Notes under the pieces: generated by a model
Seen by the model: only the letters and a program-made list of their open reading frames with translations
Told to the model about the DNA's origin: nothing
The model's database searches: none
Position numbers and translations under genes: made by a program
Shown: in pieces, positions 55,997 to 63,377 of the stretch
Layout: the number at the start of each line of letters is the position of its first letter
Position numbering within the stretch: position 1 is the first letter of the stretch
Source: CAMCHP01 sp036835325
GTDB lineage: Bacteria; Bacteroidota; Bacteroidia; Flavobacteriales_D; Sanyastnellaceae
NCBI GenBank assembly: GCA_036835325.1
Contig: DAITMF010000006.1
Location: 18,556 to 82,555 of the forward strand
DNA: 64,000 nucleotides
Direction: 5' to 3'

Positions 55997-56789
55997 GCTC
56001 CAACACACCGATCAAAACAACTTCTTTCTCATTGCTGGGCCATGTGCCATTGAAGGAGAGCAGATGGCCATTGACATTGGCGGAGCGGTGAGTGAATTGT
56101 GCAATGAATTGAAGATTCCGTACATCTTTAAAGGTTCGTACCGCAAGGCCAATCGCTCACGCATCGATTCGTTCACCGGAATTGGTGATGAAAAAGCGCT
56201 CGAAATCTTGAAAAAAGTAGGCGAGACGTATGCTGTTCCTGTGACGACCGACATTCACGCATCCGGCGAAGCCGAAATGGCAGCAGCCTACGTTGACGTT
56301 CTCCAAATCCCGGCCTTTCTCTGCCGCCAAACCGATTTGCTCATTGCCGCCGCTGAAACAGGGAAGGTGGTCAATGTGAAAAAAGGGCAGTTTGTGTCGC
56401 CTGAGGCCATGCAGTTTGCCGTGCAGAAGGTCATCGATTCGGGCAACGAAATGGTATGGCTAACCGAGCGGGGAACCACCTTTGGCTACACTGATTTGGT
56501 GGTTGACTTCCGCGGAATTCCTGTGATGCAGCAGTATGCGCCGGTTATTATGGACGTTACCCACAGTCTTCAGCAGCCAAATCAAGCCAGTGGCGTCACC
56601 GGTGGACGTCCGGCTCTAATTACCACCATTGGCAAGGCAGCCATTGCCACCGGTGTTGACGGTATATTCATTGAGACACACCCTGAACCGGCCAAGGCCA
56701 AAAGCGACGGGGCAAACATGCTGGAGTTGTCAAAGCTGAGAGAATTGCTTGAAACACTATTGAAAATACGTCAGGCCATCGCGAAATGA
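55977..56789 (+). CDS. kdsA: 3-deoxy-8-phosphooctulonate synthase KdsA
   Basis: Condenses phosphoenolpyruvate with arabinose 5-phosphate to KDO 8-phosphate for lipopolysaccharide. About 270 residues. Motifs: LIAGPCAIEGEQMA, FKGSYRKANRSRIDSF, VTTDIHASGEAE, LQIPAFLCRQTDLL, NVKKGQFVSPEAM, ERGTTFGYTDLVVD, and MDVTHSLQQPN. The metal-site cysteine position is C in GPCAIEG. An alternative ATG five codons upstream (55962) increases the overlap with the preceding gene. Its insertion among uncharacterised envelope genes suggests those also act at the outer membrane. Confidence 0.95.
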   Translation: MKQYLDKLQHTDQNNFFLIAGPCAIEGEQMAIDIGGAVSELCNELKIPYIFKGSYRKANRSRIDSFTGIGDEKALEILKKVGETYAVPVTTDIHASGEAEMAAAYVDVLQIPAFLCRQTDLLIAAAETGKVVNVKKGQFVSPEAMQFAVQKVIDSGNEMVWLTERGTTFGYTDLVVDFRGIPVMQQYAPVIMDVTHSLQQPNQASGVTGGRPALITTIGKAAIATGVDGIFIETHPEPAKAKSDGANMLELSKLRELLETLLKIRQAIAK

Positions 56790-58216
56790 ATCGGATACTC
56801 CTCGTCATTCTTCTCACTGTTAGCGCGTTCATTTTGCGCGCTCAAGAAGCTGAGCAGGCCTTTTATGGAGGGCCCTACGACGATGAAGGCGCTCAAATCA
56901 TCGACTTGCTTGATGGTTACCTGATTGTAGGGACAACGGCCAGCGTGAACGACGGCGATACCGACATTTACGTTATTCGGCTGAACGATGATTTGAGCAT
57001 TGCTTGGACGCGCACCTTGGGCACCAATTCGCCCGAACAAGGCAGGTCAGTGTGCTTAACCAACAATGGCGAATTTCTCGTCCTCGGTCACACCACACAA
57101 GGCGGTTTAGGCGGTTATGACCTTGTTCTTTATCGCCTTGCGGCGGATGGAAGCACCATTTGGCAACGCAACTACGGAACCTCCGATTGGGATTTTGCCA
57201 CCAAAATTGTGAAAGGGGTGAGCATGTACTACATCGCAGCAACCACGCATGGCTTTAGTCCGGGCAATGCTCGTCAATGGCTGTTTCGCATCAATGACAA
57301 CGGTGACTTCATCGATGAAAGCACCTACGATGTATTGGCCGAGGCCGAAGCACACGATTTGGTTTGGCACAACAATGCGCTCTACCTTATCGGAACGCGC
57401 CAATACGAAGGTCAAAACGAAGGAGGCATACTCCGAAAACTCAGTCCGTCGGGTGAAGTATTATGGGAGTACGTTCAAGATTCAACGGCGTTCCAAGGCA
57501 GGGCAGTGGCTGTAGGCGATTTCGGTGTCAGCGCGTCGTTCGCGAAAAACAATCCCGTCCAAAACAACACGTGGGATTTCTTCATGGCCTACTTTGATGA
57601 GAACGGAACGGAACTGAGCAATGCCTGGTTGCCAACGCCTGATGTGAGCAATCAAGTTGTGCAAGCCGTGGCCAATGTGAGCGATTTAAACATTCACGTC
57701 GCCAGCACAGATTTCTATGGCTTCGGCGGATTGAGTACATACGTCTTACGCCTCAACTCCATGGGGATTTTTCAGTCAGCGATCGTACTCGGCGGAGAAC
57801 GTGACGATGAGCCGCGCGACATTCTGGTTGACAGCCAAGACCGAATTTTAATTCTTGGATATTCGCGGAGCACCGGCAACCCGTACGCAGATGTTTGGCT
57901 TGTTCGCCTACCTGACCCGAACGTTCTGGGAAGTTATGAATTCAACGACGTCAACTACGTTGAGACTATGCCGTTCACAGCCATCGACGAACAAATTGAA
58001 ACCTCAGACTTCCTGCCGTATCCGAATCCAGCGGGTGAAGTCATCCACATCCCGGCCGAAGCAAAAGAAGTGAGCTTGGTGGGGGTACTGGGTAAGGTTT
58101 TAACGCCCGAAGTCATCAATGGCGCTGTTGACCTCTCATCCATCCCCGCAGGGAGCTACATTCTTCAATTTGGCTTGAATCAGGCCGTTTACCGCCACCG
58201 GATAGCCGTCAAATGA
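56786..58216 (+). CDS. T9SS type A protein with beta-propeller-like repeats
   Basis: A 476-residue secreted protein (signal RILLVILLTVSAFILRAQ). The body has about six repeats of the pattern DGYLIVGTT...DTDIYVIRLNDDLSIAWTRTLG (quoted in fragments), a Trp/Asp-rich propeller typical of Bacteroidota surface proteins. The C-terminus is a T9SS type A domain: PYPNPAGEVIHIPAEA, VGVLGKVLTP, SIPAGSYILQF and a final HRIAVK. Start overlaps the kdsA stop by 4 nt. Ligand or substrate not predictable. Confidence 0.85.
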   Translation: MNRILLVILLTVSAFILRAQEAEQAFYGGPYDDEGAQIIDLLDGYLIVGTTASVNDGDTDIYVIRLNDDLSIAWTRTLGTNSPEQGRSVCLTNNGEFLVLGHTTQGGLGGYDLVLYRLAADGSTIWQRNYGTSDWDFATKIVKGVSMYYIAATTHGFSPGNARQWLFRINDNGDFIDESTYDVLAEAEAHDLVWHNNALYLIGTRQYEGQNEGGILRKLSPSGEVLWEYVQDSTAFQGRAVAVGDFGVSASFAKNNPVQNNTWDFFMAYFDENGTELSNAWLPTPDVSNQVVQAVANVSDLNIHVASTDFYGFGGLSTYVLRLNSMGIFQSAIVLGGERDDEPRDILVDSQDRILILGYSRSTGNPYADVWLVRLPDPNVLGSYEFNDVNYVETMPFTAIDEQIETSDFLPYPNPAGEVIHIPAEAKEVSLVGVLGKVLTPEVINGAVDLSSIPAGSYILQFGLNQAVYRHRIAVK

Positions 58217-59391
58217 AGGTCGTAAACCGTGTGGCATACCTGATTTGGCCCCTGGCTTTACTGCTTTTGGCGAGTGCATGGTCGTGGCTAAAGTACGGCA
58301 CACTGCACATCGATCCTGAATGGTATGACACAGCGGCCTACCTCGAAATTGCCCAAAACGGTTATGGAGTTACGTCCTTGAGCGCATATTTCCCGGGCTT
58401 CCCGTTTCTTTGGAGGCTGCTCAGTTTTCCGGCATGGGGCATGGCCATTGTAAACGCAGCGCTTTGGCTGTCGGCGGTTGTGGCATTTGACTTGAAATGC
58501 GGCATTCGAAGAAAGGCGTTGGTCATTGCTTCAGTCATGCCGCAGGTGGTGTTTTTCGCCATCCCGTATGCCGAGAGTTTGTTCTTCGTAGCAGGTACCA
58601 TTGTCGCGTTTGGCTTGGTCAAGAAAGACCTTCGAATCACCACATTGGGCATATTTATCGCAGCGTTGATACGTCCAAATGCGGTGGTGTTCGTCCCTGC
58701 GCTTTTTTTGGCAAGGTGGTTCAGCGGTGAAAAGCTCGGCACTGCCTTTCGCCGCGGTGTACCTGAGCTTCTTGCAACACTTGGTGGAGTGGCGTTAAGC
58801 TTCTACCTTCAATCAAGAGGAAACGGCGATTTCTTCGGTTTTTTTGATGCCCAAGAAGTGGTTCGCCGCTTCGGTTGGCCAACCTTACCGCTTGAATCTC
58901 GCGGAGGATCTATTGTGACCTTGATGGATGGCACTGCGGTCGTGACCGGTTTGTTTGCGGGCCGCACCTTGTGGCATACCCGACGCGGTGGTCAATCGGT
59001 GCTGACTCCGGTTGAGCGCTTAGGACTTGCCGGCATGTTTGTGACAGCGTTTTTGTTTCTCGCCTTCGGCGGAGGGCAAATTGCCAGTGCCGGACGCATG
59101 GTTTTTGCAACGGTATTTTTCCCGCTGGCGTTGTCGGCGTGGTCGCATACGGTTTTCCAAAAACGCGAGTTGCCCTTGCTTTTCATTGGATGGATGCTGT
59201 TTTCAATGGCGTTAGGCAGCTTGCGCGACGGGGCGTTAATGGCGTACTACATTGGAGCAGGCTTGGTCATCTACCTTGTGTTAAATGCACTTAGAAGCCG
59301 CGAATTGCGGTGGCTTAGTATCGGAATACTCTTGCTTTTGTCAGCAGCGGCTGTCGTCTTTTTCTACCAAGCAGGAAGGTACATGGGCTGA
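58213..59391 (+). CDS. GT-C fold (PIG-V-like) membrane glycosyltransferase
   Basis: A 392-residue protein with about ten transmembrane helices. The first periplasmic loop has DPEWYDTAAYLEIAQNGYGV with an acidic pair, followed by SAYFPGFPFLWRLLSFP, the pattern of GT-C transferases of the PIG-V/mannosyltransferase group that use polyprenyl-phosphate sugars. IPYAESLFFVAGTI and ALIRPNAVVFVPAL are further family-like helices. Sugar and acceptor are unknown. Overlaps the preceding T9SS gene by 4 nt and is the last gene of the dense run; modification of exported proteins or envelope glycans is plausible. Confidence 0.75.
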   Translation: MKVVNRVAYLIWPLALLLLASAWSWLKYGTLHIDPEWYDTAAYLEIAQNGYGVTSLSAYFPGFPFLWRLLSFPAWGMAIVNAALWLSAVVAFDLKCGIRRKALVIASVMPQVVFFAIPYAESLFFVAGTIVAFGLVKKDLRITTLGIFIAALIRPNAVVFVPALFLARWFSGEKLGTAFRRGVPELLATLGGVALSFYLQSRGNGDFFGFFDAQEVVRRFGWPTLPLESRGGSIVTLMDGTAVVTGLFAGRTLWHTRRGGQSVLTPVERLGLAGMFVTAFLFLAFGGGQIASAGRMVFATVFFPLALSAWSHTVFQKRELPLLFIGWMLFSMALGSLRDGALMAYYIGAGLVIYLVLNALRSRELRWLSIGILLLLSAAAVVFFYQAGRYMG

Positions 59392-59470
59392 CCAAAATCA
59401 CGTGAAATACCCCAAAAGGGTGAGTGCGTTTTGTGATCGTTTTGCCCATCTTTGACCCACACCTTGATCT

Positions 59471-60184
59471 ATGCTTTCGATTGACGCCACTCCGTATACC
59501 ATCTGTTCAGAAAACCGCAATCTTGAGCAGGTTTTCAGAAAGTACGGCGTGGCACCGGCGAGCAAGCAGCGGCTCCATGAGCTCTTTGTCGACCCCAACT
59601 TTGTGGTAGCGGTGTTGACGGCTGTTGATGATGCACCATCCATCCCCGAAAGCCATTTCAGCACATTCAGCACACCTGTTGTACTCGACTACCTGCAGCA
59701 TTCGCACCGCTTTTACCTCGAGGCCTGGATTCCGGAAATCACACACCTTTTGCAACATTTGGTGCAAATCACCGGTGATGCGCACCCCATGCTTGTGGCA
59801 TTGCCCGCCTTTTGGAGGTCGTACCGCTTTGAGCTGCAAAAGCACTTCACGATGGAAGAAGAAGGCCTTTTTCCTTATGCGCGTTTGCTTCACAAACGAA
59901 GCCAATCGGTAGTGCCTGTTAACATAGTGACCGACGACCTGAAAGGCTTTTCATTGGACCGGTTTGTGCATGACCACATTGATGAAACGAATGAGTTGGG
60001 CGAAATCCGCACCTTGCTGCGCAGGTATGCTCAGTCAACCAGTGGAAGCTTCCCTTACCGGATACTCCTTCACAAACTCCGTTTGTTCGAACAAGACATG
60101 TTCGTCCACGGATTTTTGGAAGACCATGTTTTGGTCCCTCGTCTGAGGCACATTGAAGACTCGATACGCGCATCTGTGAATTGA
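59471..60184 (+). CDS. Hemerythrin-like di-iron protein
   Basis: A 237-residue cytoplasmic protein. Residues about 72-230 are a four-helix hemerythrin-like domain with many candidate iron ligands: H77/H79 (LQHSHRFYLE), H92/H96 (THLLQHL), H125 with E129/E130 (KHFTMEEEG), H167/H169 (VHDHIDE) and H213/H219 (HGFLEDHV). The N-terminal 65 residues resemble the short domain found before hemerythrin in RIC/ScdA-type iron-sulfur repair proteins (LEQVFRKYGV), though the paired cysteines are missing, with only C12 nearby. Role: oxygen, nitric oxide or iron sensing or Fe-S repair, inferred from family. Confidence 0.82.
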   Translation: MLSIDATPYTICSENRNLEQVFRKYGVAPASKQRLHELFVDPNFVVAVLTAVDDAPSIPESHFSTFSTPVVLDYLQHSHRFYLEAWIPEITHLLQHLVQITGDAHPMLVALPAFWRSYRFELQKHFTMEEEGLFPYARLLHKRSQSVVPVNIVTDDLKGFSLDRFVHDHIDETNELGEIRTLLRRYAQSTSGSFPYRILLHKLRLFEQDMFVHGFLEDHVLVPRLRHIEDSIRASVN

Positions 60185-60222
60185 AACTCTGGTCAGCATA
60201 GACCGACAGATGCGCGAAGGTG

Positions 60223-60230
60223 TATATTTG
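60223..60230 (+). promoter_or_regulatory. -7 box TATATTTG, 4 nt before the start at 60235
   Basis: Exact TAnnTTTG match with four bases (tctc) before the ATG at 60235. Confidence 0.5.
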
Positions 60231-60234
60231 TCTC

Positions 60235-60789
60235 ATGTTAACACCGAAGCGATTCAGGGAGCGCGCCGCACGGTTCTTTCTACACCGTGAACCGGAGCCG
60301 GAGCGGGAGCGAAGAGGGGTGAATTTACCTCAAGCACAATCAGTGGCTTTGTTGTACATCGACACCGATGAGCAGTATTTCAGAGAAATACGGAGTCTCG
60401 TAAAGGAAATGCACGACCTCTACGGTGTGAAGAAGGTGTGGGCCATGGGGTACATCGATGCCCCGGCAAAAGCCATTCCGAATTACCAAGCACAGAAGCT
60501 TGAATACATGTACTTCACCAAATCTGACTTGAATTGGCACATGAAACCCAATGCGAGTTTGATGAACTTTCTTTCCGAGCCCTTTGATTTGCTGATTGAT
60601 TTGAGCAGGCAGCCTTGTTACCCAATGCGCTATGTTGTGAAGGCATCCAAATCAAAAATGAAGGTGGGCACGGGCATGGCCAAAGCAAGCGAATTGTACG
60701 ACCTTTGCGTGCAGCTAAATGGAGTATCCGACAATAAAGCCGTTTGGAACACCTTGTTGCATTACCTCACAAAACCGAATTTGAAATGA
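60235..60789 (+). CDS. DUF6913-family protein
   Basis: A 184-residue soluble protein in the style of the Bacteroidota family DUF6913, often found beside dapA. Features: a basic N-terminal helix (FRERAARFFLHREPEPERER), a core Rossmann-like strand pattern (SVALLYIDTDEQYFREI, EPFDLLIDLSRQPCYPMRY) and a final helical part. No catalytic motif can be assigned. ATG 60235, four bases behind a TATATTTG box, is preferred to an upstream non-ATG start. Overlaps dapA by 4 nt, so their translation is coupled and a link to lysine/DAP synthesis or its membrane assembly is possible. Confidence 0.75.
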   Translation: MLTPKRFRERAARFFLHREPEPERERRGVNLPQAQSVALLYIDTDEQYFREIRSLVKEMHDLYGVKKVWAMGYIDAPAKAIPNYQAQKLEYMYFTKSDLNWHMKPNASLMNFLSEPFDLLIDLSRQPCYPMRYVVKASKSKMKVGTGMAKASELYDLCVQLNGVSDNKAVWNTLLHYLTKPNLK

Positions 60790-61676
60790 GCAAGTTCAGC
60801 GGCCTCGGCGTGGCAATGGTAACGCCGTTTAAAGAAAACGGAAGCATCGATTTTGCAGGCTTAAAGCGCTTGACCGAACATTTGGTACAAGGAGGAGTCG
60901 ATTACCTCGTTGTTCAAGGCACCACCGGTGAATCGGTTACGCTCTCGGCCGATGAACGCCGCACTGTGCTCGATTACATTCTCGAGGTAAACAACAAGCG
61001 CAAACCGGTTGTGCTTGGTGTTGGTGGCAACTGCACCAAAACGGTGTGTGCACAACTCGAGGAGCTCGATGCCACCGGTCTTAGCGGCATTCTTTCGGTG
61101 AGCCCATACTACAACAAACCCACCCAAGAGGGTATTTATCAGCATTTCAAACACGTGGTTGAGGCCAGTCCGCTTCCAATTATTCTATACAATGTTCCCG
61201 GACGAACAGGTTCGAACATGAGCGCAGAAACCACCCTTCGCATCGCTGATGACTTTCAAAAAGTAGCTGCTATCAAGGAAGCCAGCGGAAACTTGGCTCA
61301 GATGGAAGACATCCTCCAACACCGACCGAAGAACTTCTTGGTTATTTCGGGCGATGACAACCTCACTTTACCGGCCATGGCCATGGGGGCTGACGGGGTG
61401 ATTTCAGTGGTGGGCAATGCTTTTCCGCGTGAGTACGCCAACATGGTTGGTTTGGCCTTGTTCGGCAATGTGGTTGATGCACGCAAAGAGCACTACAAGC
61501 TTCGCAACTTGGTTGACCTCTTGTTCGTGGAGGGCAACCCGGGCGGCATCAAAGAAGTCCTTCACCAACTGAACATCTGCGAGCCGCACTTGCGTTTGCC
61601 GCTGGTTCGCGTATCAGAACAACTCCGCCAGCGCTTGTACCGCGAAATGGCCGAGAAAGACTTGGTAAAGGTGTAG
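60786..61676 (+). CDS. dapA: 4-hydroxy-tetrahydrodipicolinate synthase DapA
   Basis: First committed enzyme of the diaminopimelate/lysine pathway, condensing pyruvate with aspartate semialdehyde. 296 residues from ATG 60786. Motifs: GVAMVTPFKENGSIDF, VQGTTGESVTLS, SPYYNKPTQEG, LYNVPGRTGSNM and the Schiff-base lysine K164 in VAAIKEASGNL. It follows the DUF6913 gene with an ATGA overlap. With dapF at 50.4 kb this gives two steps of the same pathway within 11 kb. A 101-nt gap follows before the repeat proteins. Confidence 0.96.
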   Translation: MSKFSGLGVAMVTPFKENGSIDFAGLKRLTEHLVQGGVDYLVVQGTTGESVTLSADERRTVLDYILEVNNKRKPVVLGVGGNCTKTVCAQLEELDATGLSGILSVSPYYNKPTQEGIYQHFKHVVEASPLPIILYNVPGRTGSNMSAETTLRIADDFQKVAAIKEASGNLAQMEDILQHRPKNFLVISGDDNLTLPAMAMGADGVISVVGNAFPREYANMVGLALFGNVVDARKEHYKLRNLVDLLFVEGNPGGIKEVLHQLNICEPHLRLPLVRVSEQLRQRLYREMAEKDLVKV

Positions 61677-61742
61677 CGCGCCAACGGCTAAGTCGCATTA
61701 ACCGCTGACTCATTTGTAAATCGCATCCGGATGAAGCCGATG

Positions 61743-61750
61743 TAGTTTTG
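61743..61750 (+). promoter_or_regulatory. -7 box TAGTTTTG before the start at 61778
   Basis: Exact TAnnTTTG match, 27 nt upstream of the ATG at 61778. Confidence 0.4.
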
Positions 61751-61777
61751 CTGCATACGACATCAACTCGAAACGTT

Positions 61778-63313
61778 ATGCGCTTTTCTCTCGCTTCACT
61801 CTCTCTAACGGTAGGAGTTTTAACTGCGAACTTAGCCACCTCGCAAATGGGATGCCTTGACCCCATAGCTTGCAATTATCAACCGACCGCTGTAACCGAC
61901 GACGGTAGCTGCTTTTTTCCGTGGTATACGCTTAACGGAACAACCCTGGTTTCTGTTTGTGAGTTGTTTGGAACTGAACTTCTTGGACAAGACTGCGTCG
62001 AACAAGTGATCGCAGCAGACCCATTTTGCTTCAATAATACTTGGGATTCAGTTTGTCAATCTGCCTATGATGAATGCTGTACGTTAGGCTATTCGTGGTT
62101 TTATCCTTCTTCGGCAGTTCCTCCTAGTCCCTACAACAGAATGGTGATACAATGTGATGCGCCTTATGGGTATGTTGAACTACCTACCACGACTGCTGAA
62201 GCGATTTTCATACAATATCCGCTCTGTTTCTTCAATAGTTGGACCACCGAATGCGATGAATGGGCAAATACTGTTGTATTCGGCTGCGCAAATCCTCAGT
62301 ACTGGTTGCCTGCTACACCGGGGTTTGCAACGCCTTACTCGTTTGGCTGTTCGCCGCAAGGCAATGCGTTTTACCCCGGAAATGGCTTTTGCGCTCAAAC
62401 TGTACTCGACAACGATCCTTTTTGCTACACTTCGTGGGATGCGGCTTGTCAGTCAGCATACAGCCTGTGTTTGACCGATTGCAACAATGCCAGTTGGCAC
62501 GTGCCCATTCCATCGTTTGATGCAAGTTTGCAACCTGTATTTGCATGCGAGACACCCGAAGGCTATGTAGAACTCGGGCCAGAGTGTTTGGAGTTCTACA
62601 TAGCCTTCGGGTACGGTTACTGCTTCAACGGAGCTTGGGATTCCGATTGCTTTGAACTACGCGATTATTGCATTGCAGAAGAAAGTTGCGGTTTGAACGT
62701 AGCTTATCAGTTGCCTTTGCCGGGAATAGCACCGAACACAGTGCCATTCCCAAATTGCGACTTGGAAGCTGGATATCTATTGTACAATCTCGGATATGCG
62801 CACGCAGTTTTCGCTAATGACAATTCATGTTTCTTTTCTTGGGATGCACATTGTTGGGACATTCTCAGCAGCCTGGAAGGATGTGAACTCGGGTGGAACA
62901 TTCCCAACCCAGGCACGACTGGGCCTCCGCTCTTCGAGTGCCCGTTTGACCCCAATTATACGTCGGTACCGACCGAGTGCTTTACAGAGGTGGTGTCGGC
63001 TGACCCATTCTGTTTACAGAATCAATGGGACATTTTTTGCTGGGAGGCAATAAATGAGTGCCTCAACGGATGTACCTACCCCATCGCATGCAACTACTCG
63101 CCCAATGCCATCAATGATGACCAGTCATGCGCATTCCCAGGCTGCACTGATCCAAGTGCATTGAACTACTTGGCTTATGCGGGATGTGACGATGGCACCT
63201 GTGTCTACGATGAGGGGCAATCGTGCACAGGTGATCTTAACAGCGATGGAGTCGTTAACGTAACCGACCTTACAACCTTCCTGTCGGTTTTTGGCTCATC
63301 GTGCAACGATTAA
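61778..63313 (+). CDS. Secreted cysteine-rich repeat protein with dockerin-like end
   Basis: 511 residues from ATG 61778 with a signal peptide (MRFSLASLSLTVGVLTANLATS); an in-frame TTG at 61748 is less likely. After a GCLDPIACNYQP segment come about six units of roughly 70 residues with the core C-x(2-3)-VIxxDPFC-x(3-4)-WD-x(2)-C-x(2-3)-AY-x(2)-C, for example CVEQVIAADPFC and TWDSVCQSAYDECC. Near the end is a second GCTDPSALNYL motif and a single EF-hand/dockerin-like DLNSDGVVNVTDL. No T9SS sorting domain. Unit 4 contains a perfect inverted repeat. Likely a disulfide-rich extracellular protein; function unknown. Tandem with a paralogue downstream. Confidence 0.85.
   Translation: MRFSLASLSLTVGVLTANLATSQMGCLDPIACNYQPTAVTDDGSCFFPWYTLNGTTLVSVCELFGTELLGQDCVEQVIAADPFCFNNTWDSVCQSAYDECCTLGYSWFYPSSAVPPSPYNRMVIQCDAPYGYVELPTTTAEAIFIQYPLCFFNSWTTECDEWANTVVFGCANPQYWLPATPGFATPYSFGCSPQGNAFYPGNGFCAQTVLDNDPFCYTSWDAACQSAYSLCLTDCNNASWHVPIPSFDASLQPVFACETPEGYVELGPECLEFYIAFGYGYCFNGAWDSDCFELRDYCIAEESCGLNVAYQLPLPGIAPNTVPFPNCDLEAGYLLYNLGYAHAVFANDNSCFFSWDAHCWDILSSLEGCELGWNIPNPGTTGPPLFECPFDPNYTSVPTECFTEVVSADPFCLQNQWDIFCWEAINECLNGCTYPIACNYSPNAINDDQSCAFPGCTDPSALNYLAYAGCDDGTCVYDEGQSCTGDLNSDGVVNVTDLTTFLSVFGSSCND
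62554..62612. repeat. Perfect 22-bp inverted repeat inside a coding sequence
   Basis: Arms 62554-62575 and 62591-62612 are exact reverse complements, separated by a 15-nt in-frame loop encoding GPECL (codons 267-271 of the gene at 61778). Neither flanking nor loop-closing bases extend the pairing. Confidence 0.95.
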
Positions 63314-63339
63314 ACGTTTGGATATCAGTTTAAAAAGCA

Positions 63340-63347
63340 TAGATTTG
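63340..63347 (+). promoter_or_regulatory. -7 box TAGATTTG before the start at 63378
   Basis: Exact TAnnTTTG match, 30 nt upstream of the ATG at 63378. Confidence 0.35.
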
Positions 63348-63377
63348 GGTTCAACCTTGTACCAAAATCTACCTACT

